From NCBI GenBank assembly GCA_905220665.1, contig CAJNAR010000152.1, positions 496,001 through 560,000 of the forward strand: a DNA stretch of 64,000 nt, read 5' to 3'. Of the stretch, positions 41,529-53,134 are shown one piece after another. The stretch comes from Albugo candida (Eukaryota; Oomycota; Peronosporomycetes; Albuginales; Albuginaceae). The position numbers and the translations under genes were made by a program. Positions within the stretch are counted from its first letter, which is position 1. The number at the start of each line of letters is the position of its first letter. The notes beneath the pieces were generated by a model. The model was not told the origin of the DNA and searched no databases. It saw nothing but the letters and a program-made list of their open reading frames with translations.

Positions 41529-44500
41529 GTCTGCCTCGCGTACACGCAGACAGGGTGGGAGATCAGCTCTGGATTCAAACGTACTTACCGTCCTCCTAGT
41601 ATCGGAACGATCTTATCATTGTGACAATCAAATAGTTGAGTCCATGCTTTGATCGACGGGTGTGCTGAAAGCAATCCTAGACCAATAGCATCGACTTATA
41701 CTTGTAAACCAATTAGTTGAGCCAAAGACTGCGCCGAGATCTGATCTCAACATCATGGATGTTCAGTTGAAGCTCTCTTGCTCTAAATGTGCACGTACAT
41801 GGTCATCGACTCTTTTATCACGCGCGAAACACAACCGACCCAAAATACAACGTGTGAATTCACTGTGAACTGGGAATATTTCACACCAAACTTGTCAAAT
41901 GTTCATACGAAATCTTCAATTCTACTCACTTCTCTCCTTCCCATATATCGTGTTTCTTAATCGCCTCCTCCTTGTTCTCAATCTTCGTGGATTCGACTTA
42001 CTGGAGCAATTGTCATTGCTCTGAGGTAGTGATAACATTCCTTGTGCCTCGGTGCATTGAAAGAACGCTCCCTCATGTGGGGACCCCGTGCATCTAATAC
42101 TCAATATTCATTGATGATATGCAGCAGTTGTTCAGCAGCGCACATCTATACGCTCACTGGTACCACTGATTTAAAGGGGCATCAGCATAGCGACAAAATG
42201 GTTGTCTTCTACATCTGTGATTGAGTTTTTACTTGACACAGCGTATGCGCAGTTGCGCTGCACTTGATTTCCTATCTACTTGAAGTGTGACATGCATCGA
42301 GCATAATGCACACGCGTTATCTTATGCGTTCCTTCTTCCTATACGACATGAATTCGAAATAAACAAACAATACAGCTGCCAATCGTTTCCGATGAATATG
42401 CTTCTACCCAACTAATCCTCATCTCTCCAATTACAAAACAAGCGATTATCATAATCTATGCTTAATGTAAACCAGCTAATTGGCTTGTAAAAACTCGTTT
42501 GTCGTAGTTTAAATTCAAACCTTGCCTAAACGCGAGATGCATAGTAAAATGTATCGTGCACACCTGAATCGTAGCATGTATAGCAATCCAAACTCGAGGT
42601 CGTAAGGTTCTTGGTCGAGCTCTTCCATAAGAGGGTCTTGTAGAGCGCGAAATTACTGTTACTTCATTGCATTATAGAAGCAAAAAAGTCTGTATGATAA
42701 TACAAAGTGCAGAATTTTGATCAAATTCAGGATACATGCCAAAAAAACACAAAGTTTTCCTAGATCAACAATTCATGTCATTGTGGTTAGAGACAAAAAG
42801 AGGATCGATGATTTGAGATTGTAAATTGCAGCTGGTGGAAAAGTATCTTCAATAACGGCAATGAGCTAGCATTTATGCTATTGATGAGTATACCTTCAGT
42901 GAAACCATCGTCTGATATATAACGTTTCTTCTTTGCATTGCAAAATGATGTTTTACATTTCCTCTAGCCTGCATACGAAATCTTTTAGAAATTATATGAT
43001 TTGCACTCCGTTATCCGAGTAATCATCGAATAGAAATTTACATGGGGCTGGTGCAAAAATAGTAATAACTTAGAAATGGTAGAAATAAGTCACGACATTA
43101 TGCGCAATACACCAAGAATTGGTCAGAGATATTGACAGACTTAAAATTGACATGCGTATTGAAATAGCAGGTGGGACGACGCGACTAGAGAACATTTTAT
43201 CAAGTATGTAGATACCCCGAGCAGTGTATAACAGCACTGAGATTGAGATGTGGTAGACAAGTTTCAAACTATGTGAGATAGATGAAGTCTAGTTTATCTG
43301 ATCCATTTCTGCATGCATCAGCTCGTGACGTCATGGCCTCAATTTGACTCTGTGTAGCAACTGGTGACTGCATTAGAACACGTAAATATTTCACAGCCAA
43401 TGTATGGAAGCAAAATAGTCCTTGAAACGTAATTGTAGAATATATAACATATCTCGCCTTCCACAATGAGTCAAAAACAATCATCTTTCTGCACCAGGGA
43501 TCCTGATATACTTTTCATTCTTAAAAACTATCAGCTACTGACCTTACTGTTATTACAAAGCTTCCCGTATCAGCAACACGAACACATCCTGGAGCCTACT
43601 CATCCATCCCATTTTAGCTTTTCACTGCATGCCGAATACTATTCCAGCTTCATTTTCCTGTCAATTATGAGCACACTGATAAGAAAGATACATAAAAGCA
43701 TCTGTGGCAGCTGATAATGTGTGCCTTGCCGAAGAGTCCTTTATTTTAGCTGGCTCAACCGACCAATTGAGACTCTGTCTAGCTTGTGATCGAACATGAG
43801 GTGTCTAGGAATCATCCCACTTCTCCATCTGAATGTGTTACGATATCGGTACTACACGGAGTGACCGGATTTGTTTCATTACGGCAAAGTGATGTGTTAG
43901 GCACCTGCCATTCCAATTCAGTATGTTTTGTGCAATCCTGCCACTGTCGACGAACCCCACCCACAAATTGTTATAAACTGCTATAGCTTTCGAGATTCAT
44001 AACTGTCTGAGATAGTTTTATAGCGACGAAGAGCTATCTTATCACTTGGAGTTCACTGACCCAAGTGCAAGATCGTTTTTGTAGGCGTTTAGAAAGGTAA
44101 TTTCCCAAGCTAATTCACCCTATTTACTCTAACGAATCGTTGAATCGTTCGAAACCCTCTGAATGCAATCAGAGTTGTTCCATGTTGAAGTTTGGTCAAA
44201 TTGGGAGCGATCTGAAGCTAAGGACACAGAACGGGTTTGAACGTTTATGAGTCACACGACATATTTGTGGAGACTTGTGCTTCACTAGGTATATTTGTAA
44301 ATCTAGAATAATTAGGTCCTTAGTTCGCTACCTTGTACCCTGCTACCTCTCAGCCTATCCTTCAATTGACGTCAGACTGTGACGTCATGACCTATCTAAT
44401 GTGCATTCGGCTGTGTAACCCCAGCACACCCGGGTACGTGCGGCACGACAGAGCTCGTACTCGGCGGCCTGAGATCTCCCCGGACTTGACTTCGCATTGG

Positions 44501-46079
44501 CTGTCTCGAAAGTCCTGTACTAGTCGCTCGCTGCCAATGCGAAACGTGTCGGATAGCTTCCTCGCGCTCCCAGGTACTATCACCCTCCAGGAGGCCATGC
44601 CCTTTTACTAGCCATTCTATCCGGCGGCTTTGCTGACGACGACGAAGCAACTTTTCCCCAATGTGTAGTTTCCCGAACATAACGCGCGGTTTTCACCCAG
44701 CAGCGTTCGGTTCTTTTATCAGGACTCGACGACCATTGCTACGGGACGGAAAAGGCAACTGCAAATGTAACTCGGGTCCTAGTCCTAGATCGATTGCTAT
44801 ATCTAGGTCAATGCGGTGAACATCGATTCTAAATATTTTATATCAATTACCAGCTGGACACCTTTTTATACTATGGTAAGTTGAGGCAATAGGAATAAGG
44901 ACTACGTATAGCATAAAGAATCATCAGCTCTCACAGGTGTCTCATACAACCTTCTTGTATGTACACATTTTATATGAGACAGCCTAAACTTCGGATAGTC
45001 AATTAGCCTATAGTAATATAGACCTACTCAATCACGTTGTTCAACAGGCCAGTGCTCCCAAGGTGATGTTCATTGCAGCGGGTTCAACAAGCCATTCGAC
45101 GAGTTGTTATACCTGGATTGCACTTGCATATGTCGGGAAAATCACCGAAAATCTTATGTGCGAGTTGATCAAGCGCTTTTGACAGGTGAGATGCGCTCCT
45201 ATTGATGGTAAAACTGCCGTCAAAACTAACAAAACGTGCGCACTGAAGCTTACAGGCTCTGCTGGATCAACGGAGTTGGCGATTGCTGATCGAACAGTCG
45301 ACGATTACGATCTAGCTTCCTTTTCGATAATTATCGACATTCCTTTAATCAGAAGTGGATGATGCAATGTCGATAAATACCGATATCTGTCTAATATGGC
45401 ATTTACCTGAAGTAATAATTCCGTATTGATTTAAGAACGCTATTTTTCTTGAGCAGTGCTCGCTGTTGCAATAGTAAGATGGCATTTTAGCCAAGAGCTG
45501 AGCTGTGTCCTATCTGCAACTCCAGAACATTATGCAAATACTTCTTGCCAGAATGTATTCTCTTGTATTGCGACTCGCCAGATCATCGTCAAGTCCAGCT
45601 AGAACTGATCATGGGTCTCAATCAGCCCACCAGTACACTAATCGGCAATATCGATACACATGATCCATATCGAACCTCTTGGTAGGTCGATAATTCAATT
45701 GCATGGATAGTACAGGTGCCATGTCATCAGCGTGTCCGTCGCTCTCGAAGTCTACCAAAGGGAACGTTTAATGCCTCCACAAACTGCTTGGCCAACGGAG
45801 AAACCAACAAGGGCCCACAACACATACCAAAGCAGCTATAGCTCATAGTCACTTGCTGAATGTAGCTTGTAATCGAGACCTTTTCTGACCCCGAGACGGT
45901 TTGTGCATTGTATATTACTCTCCTAAATTGCATCGTACATAAGAATCACGGCATCGTGATTGCAAGTAAGATTCATGATAAGAACTTCTATTGTTCAGTC
46001 TTTTTACATAATGAATGTTCCATTGGCTCTTATCGTGACTGTTGAACATGCAGGACGCCTCGAAGTTAAAGTTCGCGTA
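41529..46079. other. 4.5-kb gene-poor region
   Basis: No gene I can support. Short frames (e.g. 43269-43484 minus, 44396-44680 minus, 45727-45933 minus) lack family motifs and often lack an ATG. 44330-44680 is noticeably richer in G and C than its surroundings and contains a TGACGTCA-like palindrome near 44380. A few frames around 45.5-45.9 kb have a weak coding look and may be remnants of repeats. No tRNA or rRNA signature was seen. Confidence 0.5.
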
Positions 46080-48654
46080 ATGGCACAGAGATCAAGATAC
46101 ATGCAAACCGATGCTAGATACATCGCAAATCACGATTACCTGGCTAATGTTCGACAGCAATCGATGACAGAAGATCGGACAAATTTCTCGGATGCGACAC
46201 AGGTAAATAGATGTGGCATAATAAGAACGGCATAGTTTATCATTTCCTTTTGTTGTCGAGTTCTTCTTCAGCTATGTCACAAATAGCAAGGCTCTTTTTA
46301 TCAAATCATATCCAGACGCGATAAGCTTCTCAGTTTTGAGTGGCATATAATCTGTACTGCGCTCTTGTTCATGGTCTTGCACATATTTTCATTATCAATT
46401 GCCGCAGTGAGTAATTCGGATGCCGAAGTAAATGCCTCCTTTCATCACCTCCTAACACGCTTTGTAGAAAAACTATATCGACCGCGAGAATGCTCGACGT
46501 AGAAGTTCGCAGCCTCATATAAGGAATGATGCCGGAGTCAAACTTCCCAAAACTGTAGTGGAGCAACACGCAACTCAAATCAAACACCATCAATTCCTCA
46601 CTCAGAAAGATACTGTAGCTAGCCTAGACTCACTCATTCACGATATACGCAACATTGTAGAAATATCCAGATCTACACGGCTTCCACCCTTGAATTCACA
46701 AGGATGGAGTGAGGCGGAAGAGGCAAAGTGGATTGGATGGACGCGATGTATTGAAAAAGCTTTATATGACTTTCGTCCGTCAGACTCAATGATTGGTGAT
46801 CCATTGCTTATAGTAATGGAGAAACTTCAAATTTTGATGAACGGCCCACCTTATTTCTCAGATTTTGCAATACGAGCACGTAATGTATTGCAGAAATGGG
46901 AACGTGATGGCATATTCGAATCGACTGATTCCAGTGACACAGATGAAGATGATGACACAGAGCGAGTGCAAGCGAAAACGTATTATCAAAAAGAACTTCG
47001 AGTCCGACGGGACAGAGCATTGGACGATGATGTGGAGAATGAGGATGACAGTCTGGATCGTCACCTATTTCGTGTGTATTCGAGTAGAAAGATTACAGCA
47101 ATGTGGATCATCAAACGCAATGTACTCAAATGGATGCGAACAAGAAAGACATCGGAAGAAATCAAGGCTTTCGGTAACACAATGCAAACATTCATTCAGC
47201 ACTATAACACATTCACTCGTTCAGCTGATGTAAAGGAAGTCCGAATCGGCGAAGATTTGCTTAAACGTGGGATCACGCTGAGCAAAGCACATGGCGAGCA
47301 TGAGTCAGTATTCATCATAATGCATGAACTCATGCACTTTTCGAGGCATGTCGCGTTGTATTCCATCGATCAAGCTTTGCGACAAGTTGAGATTCTCGAT
47401 AAGAAATATTTACTTCAGCGGCTACGAAGTGCGTACAAAATTCAAATGGCTTGGAAAAAAGCTCGTCAAAATCTTAGAGTAGAACAGCACAAGCGACAAA
47501 GTGTACATCGGTATAAAAGGGCGCAAATGAACGAAAATCAGCCGACGAGAGAAAGAGAAGTTCTCAAGCTCAGTCGACCTGACACACGACAACTTTCATC
47601 GAAGCAAAGTCCCGCTAAGCACTCGAGGCGTATGCTTGCTTCTCAATTCATTCGAGAGCGTCCAGGGACGGCGGTTTTAGATGAAGCAAAAGAAGTGGTC
47701 ACACATGAACAGGCTTCTACGCTTTCGAAAAGGATGAGGAAAGCAAAATTGATACAGAATAGCTTGAATGCAATTCGAACCGCTACTTCTGTTAACATAA
47801 GAGCAATCGAGAGTGAGATTCAGGAACATGAGAGCCCACGACAGCCTCCGAATGGAGCTTCAGTCGCAGCTTACAAGGACAAATCTGATTGTTTAAACTC
47901 AAGTGATGATTACCTTGGCTATAGGCAGCAGGAGAAGAATGAAGTGAAGGACGTGGTGACTACGGTATCTGATACGGATACCAATATCACATCTTACACA
48001 TCACCATCTCCCATGTCCACTGGCATTGAGTTCCGCCCTTCTGAAATACTTGAAAATCCAAGTGGTGGTAAATTGTCCACAACAAACTCGATCAAGAATG
48101 ATTCAGCACTGCAGAGTAAAAGCCGCTTCAACATCACAAATGGAAATGCAAATCTGGTTCTTGTTCCTCCGGCATCGAGTCGCTCCTTTCCACAATGGAA
48201 ACGTTCCTCTGAAGCAGATCGTGTCTCACGTGTTATATTGGCGAGCAAAATGCAACAGGTTCTCCCTTTTGCTTCTTTTGGGTCCGTCAGTGAACCGCAA
48301 CCTCTATTGTCAAATCTGTCGAAAACTTCAATACTGAAGCGGTTGCCTCGACCAGGTGTTCTGAAGACTTCGACCGCTATGGTGCGCAAACAGCCAAAAC
48401 TTTCTTTTCTTGTGAATACGAGACATGAGACACACCAAACATCTTCAATCAAGAATCTGGATCACATCGATCGACTTATGGCAATCTCTGAAACATTTCA
48501 CAATGACCGCTCCGTCAAGTGGACAGCACAACGATTGATGAATACTTCTACGACAGATTCTCCTATGCGACCTTTAAGAATGTCGCCTATGAACGTACAC
48601 AGACTGTCGAACATCGATACGACTAATGCAAATCTAACTGCTGGAAAGGAATAG
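46080..48654 (+). CDS. unknown protein with N-terminal membrane span and IQ-like motif
   Basis: Three exons: 46080-46202, 46287-46406, 46468-48654, with introns of 84 and 61 nt; 810 codons, 809 aa. Exon 2 contains a hydrophobic helix (WHIICTALLFMVLHIFSLSIAA, residues about 60-80) that may anchor the protein. Acidic stretch DSSDTDEDDDTE near residue 210. A helical central region ends with an IQ-like motif (SAYKIQMAWKKARQNL), which could bind calmodulin or a myosin-type light chain. The C-terminal half is disordered and rich in Ser, Arg and Lys. The large exon alone starts with GTG, so the two small exons give a natural ATG and keep phase 0 throughout. I do not recognise the family. Confidence 0.68.
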
Positions 48655-48979
48655 CTATTTGTTTCTTTTGGCATGGTCGATAATCGGAATCAGACGGAAG
48701 TGCGTCACACCTCAGTCAGGCAGTGAAAGCCGGAAACTATTTATAGCGACTTGGAAGAATCCTCGCGTGTATCTTTCAATGAGTGATGCAAAAAATCAGA
48801 GCGTTTTGATTAAGCGAGCGTATGCCTCAGGAACATTTGGTCAGGTAGGTGATGAATGATGTTGGAATAATGTTCTGAACACGGTGATACTATGCAAAAT
48901 TGTAATTATTGTAAGAATTCATATATAATCAACTTCAATAAATGACAAGTCAAGATGAGAATACTACTACAATGTACAG
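48655..48979. other. convergent intergenic gap
   Basis: Between the ends of the IQ-like protein gene (+) and the finger-repeat protein gene (-). AT-rich, with TATATAATC and AATAAATGA strings that could serve 3'-end formation. No open frame with a valid start. Confidence 0.4.
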
Positions 48980-49816
48980 CTATTTGCTGTGTTGTGTGTC
49001 ACGATGCCGCATACATGAGCCCCCTTTTCGAGCTGCTTGATGACAATTTTCAACACTGCACCGCTTTCCACCCCCATGACTGTAGCACAAACCTTTGGTC
49101 TGAACACTTCTTTCACATTTGTAGACTGAGCATCGTTTTCCTCCACCATGGGCAATACAATAACCACCACGATGGGCGCACTTATAACATCCAGGAAATT
49201 TGCATTCTATCCGACCTCCATGAATCATACAGAATCCTTGTCTTCGGGCTACGTTGTCACATCCAAGAACGCGACAACGGCTACCTCCACCATGTGCTTT
49301 GCATAGACCTCCGCTTTGAGCAACTGTCTGACATCCCTCTTTCTTGCAGCGTCGACCACCACCATGCCGGATGCAAAATCCTCCTGCGAGAGCGTATTTG
49401 AAGCATTCCAGTACTTTACATTGTCGACGGGGGTTTGGAGGTTTTCGTGTGGAGACATTGAGTGTATTTTTCTGAAAACAAAGTAGATCCTGGATGGAGA
49501 GCTTCCGGGAGATTTGACGCGGTTGTACGGGTCCTGGTAAATCATCTGTACTGGAGTCCAGTGTGGCTTTTGTCGGAGCACTAAATGGCAACCGCGAAGG
49601 CAGACCATACAGAATCGGAGAATTCAAGTTTGACCCTCTCGTGAGTGCATCTCGAAGAGAAGGAAGTACTTTCTGATGATTCATACCGCGTCGTTGGGGC
49701 GAGATTGTGGATCGAATAGTCGGAAGCCCGTTCAATTTGGGTGGAGAGTATATAACAAGTGGAAAAGTGCACGACGAATACTCGTGAAATGTAGGACACA
49801 AGGCTGGGTCTTCCAT
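48980..49816 (-). CDS. C-x4-C..C-x2-H-GGG finger-repeat protein ('WRKY19-like')
   Basis: 278 aa from ATG 49816. The C-terminal half is six tandem units of about 24 residues, each with CxxxxC, a conserved aromatic or small residue, then C-x2-H, usually followed by GGG (e.g. CKKEGCQTVAQ..LCKAHGGG). In oomycete genomes such proteins are widely labelled 'WRKY transcription factor 19-like' because the repeats resemble an extra domain of Arabidopsis WRKY19, not because they have a WRKY domain; none is present here. Each unit has four potential zinc ligands. The N-terminal half is disordered with a short conserved-looking SIQDLLCF. Probably a nuclear regulator that binds nucleic acid or protein; the target is unknown. 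The last unit lacks the GGG. Confidence 0.85.
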   Translation of the reverse strand: MEDPALCPTFHEYSSCTFPLVIYSPPKLNGLPTIRSTISPQRRGMNHQKVLPSLRDALTRGSNLNSPILYGLPSRLPFSAPTKATLDSSTDDLPGPVQPRQISRKLSIQDLLCFQKNTLNVSTRKPPNPRRQCKVLECFKYALAGGFCIRHGGGRRCKKEGCQTVAQSGGLCKAHGGGSRCRVLGCDNVARRQGFCMIHGGRIECKFPGCYKCAHRGGYCIAHGGGKRCSVYKCERSVQTKGLCYSHGGGKRCSVENCHQAARKGGSCMRHRDTQHSK

Positions 49817-50595
49817 GGGCGCTCGCAAAATACAAGTCAGTTGATGGTATCCGCAAAAAAAAATACTGACTTGGCGAATAAAGCAAAACAAAATGATCCA
49901 GAGACCTTCCATTGGAGCGACAATGCAATGTTGCTGTTCTGTATTTGAATCTGATTTAGTACGAACGGCCAGTTGCTCCGTCGCCCCAGGTCTTTCTGTC
50001 TCTTTTTTTTCTTTTTCATCAGAATTTTTGCATTATTTCCTCGAATCACGAATGTATGACAATCAATATACAATTTGAGCATTTCCTTTTCCTCTAAGAA
50101 GCAGACGACCAAACCTTTTTTTAAATCTTGCTCATCACAACTTCGAGTTTGGAAGAATTGCAATGACACGTACTATACTAGATAAGAACGTGCATTAGGC
50201 AGCAAGTGCATTGCCTCTGTTTCTATGGGGACCAATGATGAGAATAATCGCGTACCTGAAAATTTGGAAGAAGCGGACGTCCTCCTTGATTCTGAGACTA
50301 CGGCATTGTACTGTCTGCTATGACCAGTATACAAACTCGGAGATCTCTAGAGTTACGTTGCTTGATGGATACCGTACGAATTGATTCGGACTAACGTAAT
50401 TAATAGTTACTTACACATTTAAGGACCGATCCAAATTATTTTAATTTTTTGGTTTGGTAGCAAATTTTTAACGTCATTTACTGGACCTGTCGTATCCACG
50501 TTTATCAAAAGCGCGAGGTTCGTCATGGCAAGGAGCTCGTCACTGATTAAATAGAATAAATACACGTGAGAAAAAATAAACAACGTTTTTACTTA
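49817..50595. other. upstream region of the finger-repeat gene
   Basis: About 780 bp between two minus-strand genes. An open frame continues upstream of ATG 49816 but looks non-coding (FCFIRQVSIFFCGYH). Pyrimidine-rich patch near 49985-50025. No gene seen. Confidence 0.4.
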
Positions 50596-51291
50596 TTACA
50601 ATAATAAATCTTGCAGAAAGTCAATATCATCATCTGTCCATGTTTGTTTCTCTCCGATTGCTGAAAGCAATGGAACCACACTTGTGAAAGCGTCAATGCC
50701 CTCTGGAATACAAACCGATAGAAATGATTCTGGCATAAAATCATCAACACCAGTGGGTGTACCATCTTCTGGCAACTTGTCAACGAAATGGCTCGATGTC
50801 ATGTCGGAAAATGTCGTCGTTGGGTAGAGGGCTTGCAATGATGATATCAAGTGTTCTTTTTTGTGTGAATGCAAATGTTCAGACTCGAGTGTCGAGTGAC
50901 ACTGAACGGGAGATTTTTCCACACACATATACTTCTGTGCTTGGTCATTCTCGGATGGTGGTGAAGTTGCATTTGACAAATTTTCCGCGGGTGAACCAAG
51001 CTGTAATGCAATTGTTTTCTGTTGCTGGTGTTCGTAAAATAATTGCTGAGCAACAGCCATGGAAACTTGGCGTTTGATAACGGCACGACGTTGTGATCTT
51101 TCACGTCGACGAATTGCATGAACTGTCTGATACTTGCGATCACTACGCCGTTGTATCATATTTTGCTTGAGGCGATGTTCTTCACATAATGAATGCGCCT
51201 CACCATTTCGTTTGAGTGTGCGTTCGTTAAAACATTTACCTGTTTTGTACTGGCATTTGCCATTATACGGTTGTTCTGTGAAAGTGTCCAT
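50596..51291 (-). CDS. oomycete-type basic putative transcription regulator
   Basis: 231 aa, single exon from ATG 51291. The N-terminal 75 residues carry a compact Cys/His/Arg module: CQYKTGKCFNERTLKRNG, then HSLCEEHRLKQN and QRRSDRKYQ. I recall the C..C..N-R-[TA]-L-K-R-[ND]-G..H-[SN]-L-C-E-E-H pattern from conserved oomycete proteins of unknown function. Three cysteines and two histidines could bind a metal, and the basic helix RRRERSQRR follows. The C-terminus ends WTDDDIDFLQDLLL, an acidic-hydrophobic helix like an activation domain. A nuclear DNA-binding role is inferred. The neighbour downstream on the same strand is another putative regulator. Confidence 0.7.
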   Translation of the reverse strand: MDTFTEQPYNGKCQYKTGKCFNERTLKRNGEAHSLCEEHRLKQNMIQRRSDRKYQTVHAIRRRERSQRRAVIKRQVSMAVAQQLFYEHQQQKTIALQLGSPAENLSNATSPPSENDQAQKYMCVEKSPVQCHSTLESEHLHSHKKEHLISSLQALYPTTTFSDMTSSHFVDKLPEDGTPTGVDDFMPESFLSVCIPEGIDAFTSVVPLLSAIGEKQTWTDDDIDFLQDLLL

Positions 51292-53134
51292 GGTGTCTGC
51301 TTCTCAAAAATTTGGTGGCGGTCAATAAGTGAAAATGATTCAACTGACTCGATGAGTTGGAAGATAAATGAAGTGTGAATTTACAATTTGTTCTTGGAAA
51401 ATTTTGTGACTACCTTTTGTGAGGTATTGTTCCTGACGATCTTGAAACAATGCAAATTGCTAACTGAGCAATCACCAAACTCAAGCCTGAATTAGACTTG
51501 CTCGAATTTCATGAGTACATCCTCGGTCTGAAAATAGTAGAAAGGCGGTAGATGGCATCTTTGTGCATCACCTGCCCCTAGCAGATTATAATTGTTTACT
51601 GACGCAAAAGATCTTTTATAAATATAGCACGCGCTATAGCGTTCATGTGGAGAAGCGACTATATATAATTGAGCATTTCTTGCAGAATGAGTTGCCGGTT
51701 ACTTTGTAAATGTTGTTTATTCAATTCTTCGAGGATAAGCGAGTCATGTCTGACCCTTGCAACACACATGCAATCAATTTGGGTGTGTAGAAGGCTTTAT
51801 TTTATCAATTCTCACCATGTCCGATCAAATGTAGCGAGAACACCTCCAGGCAGCGTACAGTGCAACTTTTTTCGTTAATTTTCGTTATCGCTATGTCTCA
51901 CATGTACTGCATCTCATATCTGCGACATCACATCACTTATATGAAACGCACCAGAGTCCTATAAAATTTTCTGCTACAAAAGCCTAATCAACATGCATGC
52001 TAGGACAAATAAAAGGCATGACTTGCAGGAACGCATACCTTGTTTGGGAGCAGAGTAGTGGACCCACTGTGAGCGAGATTGAATAAACTACCTGATGCCC
52101 TGATGCATACATCGAACTACAGCTAGAGATTTGGCTGATTTGTGAGTGAAATCGGTATGTAAATTCGACATAACATAAAATGTGAGCAAGGGTCACAAGC
52201 TATGCACGTTGCAATAATGACTTCCAAACAAACAAGTCCAACTAATAAAGAAGCTATGAATGCCGCAAATCACTACGCGTGAAGCATTGATACGACTTGG
52301 ACCGGCTCTATAGAGGAGCTTGAAAAATCTTAAACGCTGCATGGTACATTTAGATTGTGGGCTTCTTACCGTTTAGTGGGAGCATACGACGATGGTATGA
52401 AGGTTTAGAAGAAAGCCGAGGTATCAAAAGAGGTTGTGTATCTAGCACAACTTAGTCATGAGAGAGGCCTTCAAGCATAAGCTTGTGGAAGATGGAGGAT
52501 TTATCAACTCAGATACGGCTCATACAGCAGCTAATAATCAGTCTGCGATTCTAAGTTTCAGATTGTTCGAGAAAATAAGGATGTCACGATCACTGCATAG
52601 CAATAGCACAGTAAGCAGTCATTGCACCCTTGCTCACGCATTTGTTGTTTGCTACTTCTATTAACATACGCTTCCTTTCATCATGAACTTACCTCGCCAA
52701 GCTTCGTGTTAGTGTTCGTACCGCATAAAAAAAGATGTTAGCGCGAAAACTATTGAAGCCAAACATCTCAACCAATTTATGACGTCTACCTGATCAAAAG
52801 TGTGGTACTTGATCGTCTATTATTCTCTACATCATACACTTGACAGTATATGAATCGCGTCTACCATCTATTCCAATACGATACATCTCTTTGAGCGAAA
52901 GAATCCCCTTTCCAGCCATTGGTATCGAGGCCGCGTCTGGCCTTTCAAGCACACAATAGTGCTTTGAACCGGCACTAAGTACTAGACAAGTATTGGCTGA
53001 AATTCCAATATTCTCCCTGAACGCACTCATTAGCTGGATCACAGTATTAATGGTCCCGTGTTGTTGCTCAAAAGGATATAAAATCAATTGACTCTATTAT
53101 CTGCAACAAACATTGCAATTGCATTCATCATATA
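51292..53134. other. 1.8-kb region without a supported gene
   Basis: A minus-strand frame at 52827-53087 (87 codons, contains ISANTCLVLSAGSKHYCVLE) has a coding look but starts with TTG. It might be one exon of a decayed or unrecognised gene. The rest has short frames only. The right end is the promoter of the CHD gene. Confidence 0.4.

Noticed and set aside
44333..44680. Overlapping plus and minus ORFs in a GC-richer patch
   Set aside because: Both are Arg/Ser-rich shadows caused by composition; no domain, no splice support.
52827..53087. Minus-strand ORF with a coding look (ISANTCLVLSAGSKHYC)
   Set aside because: Starts with TTG, no ATG or upstream exon found and no family recognised; mentioned only as a weak possibility.
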